A DNA stretch of 52,095 nucleotides, from contig JAJTGG010000003.1 of the NCBI GenBank assembly GCA_021299355.1, positions 1-52,095 of the forward strand. Direction: 5' to 3'. This document shows positions 38,514-50,119 of the stretch, one piece after another. This DNA is from Lysobacteraceae bacterium (GTDB taxonomy: Bacteria; Pseudomonadota; Gammaproteobacteria; Xanthomonadales; Xanthomonadaceae). Under the pieces are notes generated by a model. That model was not told the DNA's origin. It searched no databases and saw nothing but the letters and a program-made list of their open reading frames with translations. The position numbers were made by a program, and so were the translations under genes. Each line of letters begins with the position of its first letter. Position 1 is the first letter of the stretch.

Positions 38514-38884
38514 GCAAGGCCGCCAGGCAGGACCTGTTTGATGATTTCGATCAATTCATTTTCATTGAAGGGTTTTGTCAGATAGGCTTTCGCGCCCTGG
38601 CGCATGCCCCAGACCTTATCGGTTTCCTGATCCTTTGTGGTTACCAGGACGATCGGAATGTGCGCGGTGGTTTCGTCCCGGGTCAGCGCCCGTGTCGTCT
38701 GGAAACCATTCAGATTCGGCATCACCACGTCCATCAACACCAGATCCGGTTTTTCATTCCGGCACAGTTCAACCCCGATGACACCATCATCGGCAGTCAG
38801 CGCCTCATGCCCAAGTTTTTCCACGATGCGTTTCATGCCGAGAAGCTGGGAGGGGGAGTCGTCGACGACCAGGATGCGAGCCAT
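38510..38884 (-). CDS. PilH-like single-domain response regulator
   Basis: The 124-residue product is a stand-alone receiver domain of the PilH/PilG type, which in type IV pilus chemosensory systems controls twitching motility. I see D8 and D9, phospho-acceptor Asp52 (LMDVVMPNLNG), T82 region (VTTKDQETDK) and Lys104 (LTKPF). The stretch VWGMRQGAKAYLTKPF is very close to PilH. No pilG, pilI, pilJ or chpA neighbour is present here, so the assignment to that pathway is inference. Confidence 0.85.
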   Translation of the reverse strand: MARILVVDDSPSQLLGMKRIVEKLGHEALTADDGVIGVELCRNEKPDLVLMDVVMPNLNGFQTTRALTRDETTAHIPIVLVTTKDQETDKVWGMRQGAKAYLTKPFNENELIEIIKQVLPGGLA

Positions 38885-38940
38885 AAAATTTCCCTGAATG
38901 GATGTCTTTAGTTAAAGTCAAAACCGGAATTTTAGCAAGC

Positions 38941-39939
38941 CTAACCACCGGTTCGGACTACAACCCGGCCGAATGAGCGGCCAGAAAGCATCTGTGCGAA
39001 GACCTCCTGCAAACCCTCGAGGCCGGTTTCGCGGACCGGCAGCACTGCCAGACTTTCAGCATTGAAATGACGCGCGAGGAGTTGCCAGACCCGCTCACGG
39101 ATGGCGCGCTCGGTGCCTGCCGAGGCAATACCCAACAGGGATACGCCGCGGATGATGAAAGGCATGACCGTGGCGGGAAGGTCATGGCCGGACACCAGAC
39201 CGCAGCTGGCGACGTTGCCATAAGGCACCGTCTGTGCCAGCAGAGCCGCCAGCGTTCGCCCGCCGATATTGTCCAAAGCGCCGCCGAAGCGGGCCGTATC
39301 CATCGGTTTGTCGGTGAGTATGGACTCACGGGCCACTACAGTTTCGGCACCGATCTGGCGCAGCAGTCCGGCATGCTCGGGCTTTCCGGAAACGGCATGG
39401 ACACGGTATCCGGCATGGTGGAACAGGGCCGTGGCTAGCATACCGACGCCACCGGTGGCTCCGGTCACGGCGATCGGCCCGAGCGCCGGGTGCTGACGGT
39501 TTTCCTGCATACGCAGCAAAGCCAGTCCGGCAGTGAATCCGGCGGTACCGAGAATCATGGCCTCGCGTGCATTCCAACCCTGTGGAATTCGGATGACATG
39601 CCGGTGGTCGATGCTTACTTCGTTGCAGTAGCCGCCGTCGGAAGTTTCCGACAGTCCAGAGCCGGTTACCAGCACGGCATCGCCAGGTTTCAGCGCCGGA
39701 TCTGCCGACTCGATGACATGTCCGGCGCAGTCAATGCCGCCATTGAGAGGGTATTGACGCAGAATCTTGCCTTGTCCCATTCCAGCCAGCGCATCTTTGT
39801 AATTGACGCTGGAGTACTGGACGGCGATGACCGTGTCGCCCGGCGTCAGCACATCACGGGTGATCGGCTCGATACCGGCGCGATAACCGGCGGCATCATT
39901 GTGAATCCGGAAGGCTGGAAAATCGATGTTGGTAATCAT
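38941..39939 (-). CDS. AcuI/YhdH-family quinone oxidoreductase (acrylyl-CoA reductase type)
   Basis: Medium-chain reductase family member, 332 residues, NADPH-dependent and zinc-free. It has the N-terminal GroES-like fold (SSVNYKDALAG, YPLNGGIDCAGHV) and a Rossmann domain with VTGATGGVG. AcuI and E. coli YhdH reduce acrylyl-CoA to propionyl-CoA and so remove a toxic electrophile. The ATG at 39939 has a strong GAGGAG ribosome-binding site; the longer frame starts inside lpdA. It lies 74 bases after lpdA, behind a likely weak terminator. Substrate is inferred from family. Confidence 0.88.
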   Translation of the reverse strand: MITNIDFPAFRIHNDAAGYRAGIEPITRDVLTPGDTVIAVQYSSVNYKDALAGMGQGKILRQYPLNGGIDCAGHVIESADPALKPGDAVLVTGSGLSETSDGGYCNEVSIDHRHVIRIPQGWNAREAMILGTAGFTAGLALLRMQENRQHPALGPIAVTGATGGVGMLATALFHHAGYRVHAVSGKPEHAGLLRQIGAETVVARESILTDKPMDTARFGGALDNIGGRTLAALLAQTVPYGNVASCGLVSGHDLPATVMPFIIRGVSLLGIASAGTERAIRERVWQLLARHFNAESLAVLPVRETGLEGLQEVFAQMLSGRSFGRVVVRTGG

Positions 39940-39963
39940 CACAATCTCCTCGGCGCGGTGCGC

Positions 39964-39992
39964 AAGAAAAAACCCACATCGCTGCAGGTTTT
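39964..39992 (-). terminator. Weak intrinsic terminator after lpdA
   Basis: On the minus strand AAAACC and GGTTTT (complements of 39987-39992 and 39969-39974) form a 6-base stem with a 12-base loop, followed by a T-run. It would separate sucAB-lpdA from the AcuI-like gene, perhaps only partly. Confidence 0.45.
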
Positions 39993-40013
39993 CTCGGTTC
40001 ACACCACGTCCAA

Positions 40014-41438
40014 TCAGTTGACCTTGTGGATGGCGCGTTTGTCGACCGCCATGGCGGCGTCGTGGATGGCTTCCGAAAGCGTCGGGTGCGCGTGACAGAT
40101 GCGCGCCAGATCCTCGGCCGAACCATGGAATTCCATGGTAAGCACGCCCTCATGCACCAGCTCGGAAACACCGACACCGACCAGGTGCATGCCCAGGACG
40201 CGATCGGTTTCGGCATGCGCGATGACCTTGACGAAGCCGGCCGGTTCGCCCATGGCAACAGCGCGGCCGACGGCGGCGAACGGGAAGCTGCCGGTTTTGT
40301 ATTCCACGCCTTCAGCCTTGAGCTGCTGTTCGGTCTTGCCGACCCAGGCGATTTCCGGTTCGGTATAGATGACCCAGGGAATGGTGTCAAAGTTGACATG
40401 GCCGGGCAGACCGGCAATCAATTCGGCAACGGCGATGCCTTCTTCGAAACCCTTGTGCGCCAGCATCGGGCCCCGGACGCAGTCGCCGACCGCCCAGATG
40501 CCGTCAACACCGGTACGGCACTGGTCATCGACTTCGATTTGACCGCGGCCGTTGAGTTTGACGCCGGTACCCTCGGCCAGCAGGCCCTTGCTGGCAGCCT
40601 TGCGACCGACCGCGACCAGGAGTTTGTCGACGACCAGACTTTGATCGGCTTTGCCGTCGTTATAGGTCAGTTGCACTTCGCCGTTCTTGATCTCAGCTTT
40701 GCTGACTTTGGCGCCGAGTTTGATGTCGAGACCCTGTTTCTTGAATTCCTTGAGGGCAGTACGCGCGACTTCGGCATCGGTGGCGCCCAGAAAATCGGGC
40801 AGCGCTTCGAGAATGGTCACTTCGGCGCCGAGACGCTTCCACACACTGCCGAGCTCCAAACCAATGACACCGGCGCCGATCACACCGAGGCGTTTGGGTA
40901 CAGCAGTGAAATCCAGTGCCCCGACGTTATCGACGATATGCTTACCATCGAATTTGGCGAAGGGCAGTTCGATGGAATCCGAACCGGCGGCGATGACGAT
41001 GTGCTTTCCGGTCAGTTCGACCACGCTGCCGTCATGTTGTTTTACGCTGACGCGCTTGCCCGGCTGCAACTGGCCAAAGCCGTAGTAGGGTGAAATTTTG
41101 TTGGCCTTGAACAGGGCCGTGATGCCGCCGGTGAACTGCTTCACGATCTTGTCCTTGCGGCCGACCATGGTGCCAACATCGATCTTGGCGTTGTCGGCAC
41201 TGATCCCGTGCTCGCCGAACAGGTGCTGCATATTCCAGAACTGGCGAGAGGAATCCAGCAGCGCTTTGGACGGTATGCAACCCACACGCAGACAGGTGCC
41301 GCCGAGGGCCGGCTGGCCATCCTTGCCGAGCGCGGCATCGATGCAGGCGGTTTTCAGGCCGAGCTGTGCGGCACGGATGGCTGCATGGTAACCGGCGGGG
41401 CCGGCGCCGATGACCACGACATCAAATTCAGTACTCAT
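40014..41438 (-). CDS. lpdA: Dihydrolipoyl dehydrogenase (E3)
   Basis: E3 reoxidises dihydrolipoamide on 2-oxoacid dehydrogenase complexes, passing electrons to NAD. The 474-residue product has the FAD-binding GAGPAG (11-16), the redox disulfide Cys49/Cys54 in GGTCLRVGCIPSK, and an NAD-binding GAGVIGLELGSVW. The C-terminal active-site His-Glu lies in AHPTLSEA. It is 23 bases after sucB and so is the E3 of the 2-oxoglutarate complex, though it may also serve other complexes. Confidence 0.97.
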   Translation of the reverse strand: MSTEFDVVVIGAGPAGYHAAIRAAQLGLKTACIDAALGKDGQPALGGTCLRVGCIPSKALLDSSRQFWNMQHLFGEHGISADNAKIDVGTMVGRKDKIVKQFTGGITALFKANKISPYYGFGQLQPGKRVSVKQHDGSVVELTGKHIVIAAGSDSIELPFAKFDGKHIVDNVGALDFTAVPKRLGVIGAGVIGLELGSVWKRLGAEVTILEALPDFLGATDAEVARTALKEFKKQGLDIKLGAKVSKAEIKNGEVQLTYNDGKADQSLVVDKLLVAVGRKAASKGLLAEGTGVKLNGRGQIEVDDQCRTGVDGIWAVGDCVRGPMLAHKGFEEGIAVAELIAGLPGHVNFDTIPWVIYTEPEIAWVGKTEQQLKAEGVEYKTGSFPFAAVGRAVAMGEPAGFVKVIAHAETDRVLGMHLVGVGVSELVHEGVLTMEFHGSAEDLARICHAHPTLSEAIHDAAMAVDKRAIHKVN

Positions 41439-41461
41439 GATTCATTCGCCTCGAAAGTGGA

Positions 41462-42613
41462 TTACAGACCGAGCAGCATGCGGTGCGGGTTTTCCAGCTG
41501 GTTCTTGATGTCGACCAGGAACAGCACGGCATCCTTGCCGTCGATGATGCGGTGATCATAGCTGAGTGCGATATACATCATCGGTGCAATCACGACCTGG
41601 CCGTTTTCGGCGATCGGGCGTTCCTTGATGGCATGCATACCGAGAATGGCCGATTGCGGCGGATTGACAATCGGAGTCGACATCAGCGAACCGAAGGTGC
41701 CGCCGTTGGTGATGGTGAAGGTGCCCCCTTGCAGATCTTCCAGCTTCAGACCGCCTTCACGGGCCTGCTTGGCGTAGCCGGCAATTGCCGCTTCGATGTC
41801 GGCAAAACTCATGTTCTCGACATTGCGAAGGACTGGGGTAACCAGACCTTTCTCGGTGGCCACGGCGATGGAGATGTCCGCATAGCCGTGATAGATCACG
41901 TCGTTGCCATCAACCGAAGCATTGACGATGCCGTGCTTGGCCAGTGCGTTGGCGGCGGCCTTGGCGAAGAAGCTCATGAAGCCCAGCTTGATGCCGTGGG
42001 TTTTTTCGAACGGTTCGCCCAGCTCCTTGCGCATGGCCATCACCTTCGACAGATTGACTTCATTGAACGAGGTCAGCATGGCGATGGAGTTTTTCGACTG
42101 CATCATGCGCTCGGCGATGCGCTGGCGGATGCGGGTCATCGGTACGCGCTGTTCGGGGCGTGCGCCGCCACCGGAGGTGACGTGCTTGACTAGATCTTCC
42201 TTGGTGACGCGGCCGGCACGACCGGTGCCGGTGACATCGGCCGGATTTACATCGTTGCGAGCGGCGTAATTCGCGGCGCCCGGCGGGAGCGCACTAGTGT
42301 CCACTTTGCTTTCAGCCGCAGCGCCCGGTTCAGCGGCTTTCGGCGCAGTGACCTGAGCCGGTGCGGCAGCAACAGCGCCTTCCTCGATCACGGCGATGAC
42401 CTGCGCGCTGGTGACGGTGGCGCCGGTTTCGAATTTGATTTCCTTCAGAACGCCATCGACCGGCGAGGGTACTTCCAGCACGACCTTGTCGGTTTCCAGA
42501 TCGATGAGGTTTTCATCGCGGCGTACGCTGTCGCCGACTTTCTTGTGCCAAGTGGCGATGATGGCGTCGGAAACGGATTCGGGCAGGACGGGGACTTTGA
42601 CTTCAATGCTCAT
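41462..42613 (-). CDS. sucB: Dihydrolipoyl succinyltransferase (E2) of 2-oxoglutarate dehydrogenase
   Basis: E2 carries the succinyl group on lipoate to CoA. The 383-residue product has one lipoyl domain (Lys43 in [11 protein letters not shown]). An Ala/Pro-rich linker and a peripheral-subunit-binding domain (about 105-140) follow. The catalytic domain ends in SYDHRIIDG with His354 and Asp358. An AAAAGG ribosome-binding site lies before the ATG. It sits 17 bases after sucA and is the middle gene of sucA-sucB-lpdA. Confidence 0.97.
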   Translation of the reverse strand: MSIEVKVPVLPESVSDAIIATWHKKVGDSVRRDENLIDLETDKVVLEVPSPVDGVLKEIKFETGATVTSAQVIAVIEEGAVAAAPAQVTAPKAAEPGAAAESKVDTSALPPGAANYAARNDVNPADVTGTGRAGRVTKEDLVKHVTSGGGARPEQRVPMTRIRQRIAERMMQSKNSIAMLTSFNEVNLSKVMAMRKELGEPFEKTHGIKLGFMSFFAKAAANALAKHGIVNASVDGNDVIYHGYADISIAVATEKGLVTPVLRNVENMSFADIEAAIAGYAKQAREGGLKLEDLQGGTFTITNGGTFGSLMSTPIVNPPQSAILGMHAIKERPIAENGQVVIAPMMYIALSYDHRIIDGKDAVLFLVDIKNQLENPHRMLLGL

Positions 42614-42630
42614 GACTGTGGCCTTTTCGG

Positions 42631-45456
42631 TTACTCATGGGTGAAATCGCTCTTGCCCGGATTGGTCAGGGCATCGGCGATCAATTGGTTTTGTTCGGCA
42701 GCGTGGGTGTTGGCGTGACCGCAGGCTGGCGCGGCGGAACGGGCACGGCCGGCATAGTGCAGATGTTTGCCCTCGCCCAGACAGCTGCGCAGATGGTGCT
42801 GGATCTGATACCAAGCGCCTTGGTTTTGTGGTTCTTCCTGGCACCAGAACACATCCTTGGCATTCTTGAACCGAGCCAACTCGGTTTTCAGTGCTTCACG
42901 CGGGAATGGATAAATCTGTTCGATGCGGACGATTGCGACATTATCGAGTTTCTTCTCGGCAGCGGCTTCAATGAGGTCGTAATAGACCTTGCCGGCACAG
43001 ATCACCACGCGTGTGACCTTATCGGGCTGTTTGGCTGTGACGTCTGCAATCAGCTCCTGGAAGGATCCGTTGACCAGATCGTCCATGCGCGATACCGAGA
43101 GTTTGTGACGTAGCATTGACTTCGGAGTCATCACCACCAAAGGCTTGCGGGTAGCGCGCAACATCTGACGACGCAGCATGTGGAACATCTGCGCCGGCGT
43201 GGTCGGAGTGCATACCTGGATGTTGTTCAGCGCACATAGCTGTAGGAAGCGTTCAAGGCGTGCCGAGCTGTGTTCGGGCCCCTGGCCCTCATAACCGTGC
43301 GGCAGGAACAACACCAAGCCGCATAGGCGGTCCCATTTGGCTTCGCCGGAGGTGATGAATTGGTCGATAACGACCTGGGCGCCGTTGGCGAAATCGCCGA
43401 ACTGGCCTTCCCAAATATTGAGAGTCATCGGCTCGGCAGTCGAGTAGCCGTATTCGAAGGCCATCACCGCTTCTTCCGAGAGCAGTGAATCGATGATCAC
43501 GGCATGGCTGGGGTGTTTCACGAACTGTTGCAAGGGCATGTAAGATTCGCCGTTGTTCTGGTCGTGCAGCACCGCATGGCGGTGGAAGAAGGTGCCGCGG
43601 CCGGCATCCTGGCCGACCAGGCGCAGACGGTAGCCTTCGGTCAGCAGAGTGGCATAGGCCAGATTCTCGGCAAAGCCCCAGTCCATGTCCAGTTCGCCGG
43701 CCAGCATTTTGCGGCGGTCTTCATAGATTTTGGCGACGCGGGCATGTGGCTTGAAGCCTTCCGGGACCACGCTAATTTTCTTGGCCAGACTTTCCAGAGA
43801 AAATTGGGCGAGGCCGGTATTCACCGTTTGCGCCAGTTTGCCGTTCAGCCAAGGGGTCCAGTCGACCGCGAACTCATCCTTGCGGCCCTCGGCCACATCC
43901 GTGGTCACCTCGCCCTTGTCGAGTTTGGCGCGGAAGCCGTCGACCAAGGCCTTGACATCGGCTTCAACGAGCACGCCGGCACTAATCAGCTGTTCGGCAT
44001 AAAGTTCGCGCGTGGTTTTGCGCGAACGGATGTTCTGGTACATCAACGGTTGGGTCGCTGCCGGTTCGTCGGCCTCGTTGTGGCCGTGACGGCGGTAGCA
44101 GACCAGATCGATGACCACATCGCGTCCGAAAGTGCGGCGATAATCGAAAGCGAGCTCGGCGCAGAACACCACGGCTTCGGGATTGTCGCCGTTGACATGG
44201 AACACCGGAGCACCGACGATTTTGGCCGGATCGGTGCAGTACAGCGTAGAGCGGGCATCATCAGGACGCGAGGTGGTAAAGCCGACCTGATTGTTGATGA
44301 CGATGTGCACGGTGCCGCCGACGGCGAAGCCGCGGGCCTGCGACATCTGGAACAGCTCCATCACCACACCTTGGCCGGCAAAGGCGGCATCGCCGTGAAT
44401 CACGATAGGCAAGACCTGAGAACGGCTGTCGTCCTGACGACGCATCTGGCGGGCGCGTACGCTGCCAGCCACTACGGGCGCCACAATTTCCAGATGCGAA
44501 GGATTGAACGCCAGTGCCAGATGCACCGGACCGCCCGGTGCATTGACGTCGGCCGAAAAGCCCATGTGGTATTTGACGTCACCGGAGTGTTCGGGGGTAT
44601 CGGGATGATCGAAGCGGCCTTCGAATTCAGCGAACAGTTTCTGTGGCGGCTTGCCCAGGGTGTTCACCAGCACATTGAGGCGGCCTCGGTGGGCCATGCC
44701 GATAATGGCGTCCTTGATGCCGTGTTTACCGCCATGCTGGATCAGTTGATCCATCAATGGGATGAGTGATTCGCCGCCTTCCAGCGAGAAGCGCTTTTGG
44801 CCGACATACTTGGTATGCAGATAGCGTTCCAGCCCTTCGGAGGCAGTCAGGCGCTCAAGGATGCGCTTGCGCTGTTCGGGTGAAGCCTGCAGACGGCTCT
44901 GCACGGATTCCAGACGCTGCTGGATCCACTGGCGCTGGTCGGCATCGCTGATGTGCATGAACTCGGCGCCGATCGGGCCGGAGTAGGTGTTTTTCAGGCG
45001 TTCCAGTAAATCGGAAAGTTTCAGTTTTTCCGATCCGAAATAGGTATTCACCGGAAATTCGGTCTGCATGTCGGCACTGGACAGGCCGTGATGGCCAATG
45101 TCGAGATCGGGCGCATTCGGTTTTTCCATCATCGCCAGCGGATCGAGATCGGCGCTCAAGTGACCACGGGAACGAAAGGCGGTGACTAATTTGCCGACAG
45201 CCGTTTGCTTACGGGCCATTTCCTCATCTCCGCCGCCGGTGGCGAAGCGTGCGTTGCGAGCCTGTGCCTGCACATTGGCAAGCACGGCCGAATGTGGCAC
45301 ATCGCCGCTGCCTTGCAGGTCGTCGAAATAGGTTTTCCAGGGGGCTGGAACGCTGGCTGGGTCAACCAGATAGTTTTCGTAAAGATCTTCGATGAATGCG
45401 GCATTGCCGCCGGAAAGCTGCGAGGACTTGAGGAATTGTTTAATCAAACTTTCCAC
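42631..45456 (-). CDS. sucA: 2-oxoglutarate dehydrogenase E1 component
   Basis: The thiamine-diphosphate-dependent E1 decarboxylates 2-oxoglutarate in the TCA cycle. The 941-residue product has the N-terminal E2-binding segment ([19 protein letters not shown]-like), the [12 protein letters not shown] and [12 protein letters not shown] motifs, and the [12 protein letters not shown] stretch. The C-terminal transketolase-like domain has [16 protein letters not shown] and [22 protein letters not shown]. Length matches the family. No sdh or sucCD genes lie upstream within the window; it has its own promoter. Confidence 0.98.
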   Translation of the reverse strand: MESLIKQFLKSSQLSGGNAAFIEDLYENYLVDPASVPAPWKTYFDDLQGSGDVPHSAVLANVQAQARNARFATGGGDEEMARKQTAVGKLVTAFRSRGHLSADLDPLAMMEKPNAPDLDIGHHGLSSADMQTEFPVNTYFGSEKLKLSDLLERLKNTYSGPIGAEFMHISDADQRQWIQQRLESVQSRLQASPEQRKRILERLTASEGLERYLHTKYVGQKRFSLEGGESLIPLMDQLIQHGGKHGIKDAIIGMAHRGRLNVLVNTLGKPPQKLFAEFEGRFDHPDTPEHSGDVKYHMGFSADVNAPGGPVHLALAFNPSHLEIVAPVVAGSVRARQMRRQDDSRSQVLPIVIHGDAAFAGQGVVMELFQMSQARGFAVGGTVHIVINNQVGFTTSRPDDARSTLYCTDPAKIVGAPVFHVNGDNPEAVVFCAELAFDYRRTFGRDVVIDLVCYRRHGHNEADEPAATQPLMYQNIRSRKTTRELYAEQLISAGVLVEADVKALVDGFRAKLDKGEVTTDVAEGRKDEFAVDWTPWLNGKLAQTVNTGLAQFSLESLAKKISVVPEGFKPHARVAKIYEDRRKMLAGELDMDWGFAENLAYATLLTEGYRLRLVGQDAGRGTFFHRHAVLHDQNNGESYMPLQQFVKHPSHAVIIDSLLSEEAVMAFEYGYSTAEPMTLNIWEGQFGDFANGAQVVIDQFITSGEAKWDRLCGLVLFLPHGYEGQGPEHSSARLERFLQLCALNNIQVCTPTTPAQMFHMLRRQMLRATRKPLVVMTPKSMLRHKLSVSRMDDLVNGSFQELIADVTAKQPDKVTRVVICAGKVYYDLIEAAAEKKLDNVAIVRIEQIYPFPREALKTELARFKNAKDVFWCQEEPQNQGAWYQIQHHLRSCLGEGKHLHYAGRARSAAPACGHANTHAAEQNQLIADALTNPGKSDFTHE

Positions 45457-45520
45457 GGAATCGCCTTATTGAAGGTTGCTTGGGTCGGCCGAGCGGCCAC
45501 ACGCTGGACACAGACCCCAA

Positions 45521-45550
45521 ATTATAACCGAGTCTGCCCGAACTGAACAA
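45521..45550 (-). promoter_or_regulatory. Promoter of sucAB-lpdA
   Basis: On the minus strand a perfect TATAAT (complement of 45521-45526) lies 65 bases before the sucA ATG, with a weak TTGTTC -35 (complement of 45545-45550) at 18-base spacing. The leader holds a GGCCG/CGGCC-like hairpin around 45487-45498. Confidence 0.5.
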
Positions 45551-45568
45551 ATTGTTTCAGCCATTCAA

Positions 45569-46015
45569 TCAGTTGCCGGCGTTTGTTAAGTCCAGCGTCA
45601 TGTTTTGATGCAGAATGCCAGCTTCGGTGTATATCCCACCCTCGGCCACGAAACCATGTTTGCGATAGAAGCCGAGAGCATCGACTTGGGCATGCAGACT
45701 TACCGATGGCCAGCCCGCGTCCCGGGCCAATGCAATCAGCTGGATGAGCAGGGCATCGCCGACCCCTTTGCCCCGCCAATCCGGCAAAACAGCCATCCGC
45801 CCGATGCTGTGCTGTGGCGTGAGACGGCCGGTGCCGACGGGACGGTCCTCGGCGTCAAGCGCCAGGACGTGGCGGCAGTCCGGGTCAATCGTGTCCCATT
45901 CGAGATCAAGCGGCACCTGTTGCTCCATCACGAATACGGGTTCCCGAACGGCCCGAAGGCGCGGCAGATCCCGCGTGTAATCGGCCTCAATCACGCGGAA
46001 ATCGGGTTTGCTCAT
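45569..46015 (-). CDS. GNAT-family N-acetyltransferase
   Basis: The 148-residue product is a single GNAT domain with the acetyl-CoA pyrophosphate-binding loop in GRMAVLPDWRGKGVGDALL (about 72-90) and the FYRKHGFVAEGGIYTEAGILH end typical of ElaA-like acetyltransferases. The opening REPVFVMEQQVPLDLEWD also fits that subgroup. The substrate is unknown. Its ATG overlaps the roxA stop by 4 bases, so it is translated with roxA. Confidence 0.88.
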   Translation of the reverse strand: MSKPDFRVIEADYTRDLPRLRAVREPVFVMEQQVPLDLEWDTIDPDCRHVLALDAEDRPVGTGRLTPQHSIGRMAVLPDWRGKGVGDALLIQLIALARDAGWPSVSLHAQVDALGFYRKHGFVAEGGIYTEAGILHQNMTLDLTNAGN

Positions 46016-47181
46016 TCCGGCTCGGCCAACTGGTAGACGCCTTGTGCGTAAAGCAGTTCAACGGCATGCTGTGCCGCCTTGCCCAGACCGTTGAAATCGG
46101 CAATATGCAAAACCGTTTCCCGGCACAACAATGCTGCTTCGTGTGGGCTGACCGGATAACTCTCACCGGTGACATGCAACAAGGCCTGATTGGCCTCTCG
46201 GCTCCAGGCAAAACGGGCAAAAGGATGCCGGTAGAGTGAATGACCGGTGCTCAGGGCATTCAGGGCTTGCGGCCAGCTGACTTGGTCGGGACCGGCCTGG
46301 ACATCGCCGGAGGCCCGGTAACGGGTGATGAATTGACCGAACCAGCGCCTGCGTTCGGATGCGTCGGCCTGCTGCCATGTCGTCAAGGCTTCCTCCACGC
46401 GCGCGAAGGCCTGGTCATCGATTTCGTAAGGATCTTCGGCAACCTTGAGGTCCGGATCTTCGTAACGGCGGTATTCCGGGAGTTTCTGGGCCAGATCCTC
46501 GGCGAAATCCACCAGCATTTCGGCGCCGGAAGGCGCACGCATGCCGACCGAGAAGGTCATGCACTGGTCCAGGGCCACGCCGTGATGCGCATAACCTGGC
46601 GGCAGATACAGGACATCGCCCGGGGCCAAGTCCCAACTGTAGTCAGCCTTGAATTCCTGCAACAGCTTCAATTCCGAATCGGGACGGAATGCCGGCTCAT
46701 GGCGGGCTTCGGCTTCAATTTGCCACTTGCGATGACCCATGGCCTGCACCAGAAACACATCGTATTGGTCGATATGCGGCCCAACCGAGCCGCCCTCGAC
46801 GGCGAAGCTGATCATCACATCATCCACCCGCCAGCGCGGCAGGAAAGAAAATGGCACCAGCAATTCGGCGACATCGGCATCCCATTTGTCCATGTCCTGA
46901 ACCAGCAGGGTCCAGTCGTGGTGGCCGAGCTTGGGAAAATCGCTTTCCACGAATGGTCCCGTGCGCAGGCTCCAGGTATCTTTTTTGCGCTGATAGGTGA
47001 CAACGCGCGCCAAAGGCCCTTCTTCGCAGGCCAGGCCAGCCAGGTCTTCCGGCGAAAGCGGTGGTGAGAAGCCGGGGAAGGCCTGACGGATCAGCAGGGG
47101 TTTTTTCTGCCAATACTCGGCGAGGAAGCGCTCGACCGGCATTCCCAGGAAGTGCTGCGCGTTGCCGGTACTTTCAATCAT
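46012..47181 (-). CDS. roxA: 50S ribosomal protein L16 arginine 3-hydroxylase (RoxA/YcfD)
   Basis: RoxA is a 2-oxoglutarate/iron-dependent oxygenase with a JmjC-type cupin fold that hydroxylates an arginine of ribosomal protein L16. The 389-residue product has the iron ligands His136 and Asp138 (GPHIDQYDVFLV) and His199 (PPGYAHHG). The opening PVERFLAEYWQKKPLLIRQA and the YQRKKDTWSLRTGPF stretch fit the family, as does the C-terminal winged-helix part. It lies 3 bases after purB, on the same strand. Confidence 0.93.
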   Translation of the reverse strand: MIESTGNAQHFLGMPVERFLAEYWQKKPLLIRQAFPGFSPPLSPEDLAGLACEEGPLARVVTYQRKKDTWSLRTGPFVESDFPKLGHHDWTLLVQDMDKWDADVAELLVPFSFLPRWRVDDVMISFAVEGGSVGPHIDQYDVFLVQAMGHRKWQIEAEARHEPAFRPDSELKLLQEFKADYSWDLAPGDVLYLPPGYAHHGVALDQCMTFSVGMRAPSGAEMLVDFAEDLAQKLPEYRRYEDPDLKVAEDPYEIDDQAFARVEEALTTWQQADASERRRWFGQFITRYRASGDVQAGPDQVSWPQALNALSTGHSLYRHPFARFAWSREANQALLHVTGESYPVSPHEAALLCRETVLHIADFNGLGKAAQHAVELLYAQGVYQLAEPE

Positions 47182-47184
47182 TAG

Positions 47185-48621
<1,437 letters not shown>

Positions 48622-48686
48622 TCAGGTGACAATTGTACCGTGAAAAGGCGTTATCATCGAGAATCCAGTCGAAACGGAGTGGTCCC

Positions 48687-50057
48687 ATGAGCTTGAAATT
48701 CCGCGTTGTACAGGACGGTTTCGGCGAGCTTCTTGTTCCGTTCGATGCGCTTTACGGCGCCCAGACCCAGCGTGCGCTGCACAACTTCGCCATTTCCGGT
48801 CTGCGCATGCCGCCGGAATTCATCCAGGCCATGGCCTGGATCAAAGTAGCCGCGGCCGAAGCCAACGGCATGCTCGGCCATCTGCCGGCCAAACGTGCCA
48901 AGGCCATTGCCAAGGCTGCCAACGCCATCGCCTGCGGCGAACATGCCGATCAGTTCCCGGTCGATGTGTTCCAGACCGGATCCGGGACATCCAGCAACAT
49001 GAATCTCAATGAGGTCATCGCTGCCCTCGCGCACCGGCAATCTGGGCTGGCGATTCACCCGAATGACGATGTCAATTACGGCCAAAGTTCGAATGATGTG
49101 GTGCCCAGCAGCAGTCTTCTGGCATCGGCGCTGCTGCTGAACAGGGTGCTTCTGCCCTCACTGAAACAACTGCGGGCCAGTGTTTCCAGAAAAGCTCGTC
49201 AGGGCCGTGGTCTGGTGAAAACCGGCCGGACACATCTGATGGATGCCATGCCGATCACGGTGGAGCAGGAACTATCGGCTTGGCTGGCGCAGCTGGATTC
49301 CGCCGTGGCCCGCCTGCAGGACACCGGGAAGCGACTTCTGGAGCTGCCGCTGGGCGGCACCGCCGTCGGCACCGGAGTGAATGCCGATCCGAAAATGACC
49401 ATACTGGCCTGCCGGCACCTCGCCAAAGCCACCGGCCTGCGCATCCGCCCGGCAGCCAATAAATTCGAATCCATGGCGGCGCAGGACCATTTGGTCGAGC
49501 TCTCTGGCCAGTGCAATGGTCTGGCGGTGAGTTTGATGAAAATCGCCAATGATCTGCGCTGGATGAACTCCGGCCCGTTGACCGGGCTGGCGGAAGCGGA
49601 GTTGCCGGCTTTGCAGGCGGGCAGCTCGATCATGCCGGGCAAGGTGAATCCGGTAATCCCCGAAGCGGTGGCCATGGTCTGCGCCCAGGTCATGGGAAAT
49701 CATGCGACGGTGTCCATTGCCGGGCAGAGTGGCAGCTTCCAGCTCAACACCATGATGCCGGTGATCGCCTACAACAGCATCCAGAATCTGAATCTGCTGG
49801 CATCGGCCTGCAGCCATCTGGCGGAAAAAGCCATTGATGGTCTGAAGTTCAACAAGGCTCGGATGAGTGAAGCCTTGGCCCGCAATCCGATGCTGGTCAC
49901 CGCCCTGAACCCGGTCATCGGGTATGAAAAGGCAGCGCAGATTGCCAAGCGGGCTTATGCCGAAAAGCGTCCGCTTATCGATGTAGCCCGGGAAATGACG
50001 GATTTGAGTCTGGCCGATTTGAAGCGGCTGCTTGATCCGGCGCGGCTGACCGCCTAA
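48687..50057 (+). CDS. fumC: Class II fumarate hydratase
   Basis: FumC interconverts fumarate and malate and needs no iron. The 456-residue product has FQTGSGTSSNMNLNEVIA, HPNDDVNYGQSSND, TGRTHLMDAMPI and the signature GSSIMPGKVNP. Aspartate ammonia-lyase is closely related. The fumarase-type VFQTGSGTSSNMN and AVGTGVN wording makes fumarase the better call. The ATG at 48687 has GGAG 8 bases upstream. Confidence 0.93.
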   Translation: MSLKFRVVQDGFGELLVPFDALYGAQTQRALHNFAISGLRMPPEFIQAMAWIKVAAAEANGMLGHLPAKRAKAIAKAANAIACGEHADQFPVDVFQTGSGTSSNMNLNEVIAALAHRQSGLAIHPNDDVNYGQSSNDVVPSSSLLASALLLNRVLLPSLKQLRASVSRKARQGRGLVKTGRTHLMDAMPITVEQELSAWLAQLDSAVARLQDTGKRLLELPLGGTAVGTGVNADPKMTILACRHLAKATGLRIRPAANKFESMAAQDHLVELSGQCNGLAVSLMKIANDLRWMNSGPLTGLAEAELPALQAGSSIMPGKVNPVIPEAVAMVCAQVMGNHATVSIAGQSGSFQLNTMMPVIAYNSIQNLNLLASACSHLAEKAIDGLKFNKARMSEALARNPMLVTALNPVIGYEKAAQIAKRAYAEKRPLIDVAREMTDLSLADLKRLLDPARLTA

Positions 50058-50074
50058 AGGGGTTTCATGGCCAT

Positions 50075-50102
50075 AAAAAACCCTGGCAGGCCAGGGTTTT
50101 AT
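50075..50102. terminator. Bidirectional intrinsic terminator
   Basis: AAAACCCTGG (50077-50086) and CCAGGGTTTT (50091-50100) form a perfect 10-base stem with a CAGG loop, flanked by A-run and T-run. It ends fumC on the plus strand and the lipoprotein gene on the minus strand. Confidence 0.92.
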
Positions 50103-50119
50103 CGTTCAGAAAAAACAGA

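Noticed and set aside
43504-44769. 421-codon plus-strand frame opposite sucA
   Set aside because: Antisense shadow; composition follows sucA codons and no domain is seen.
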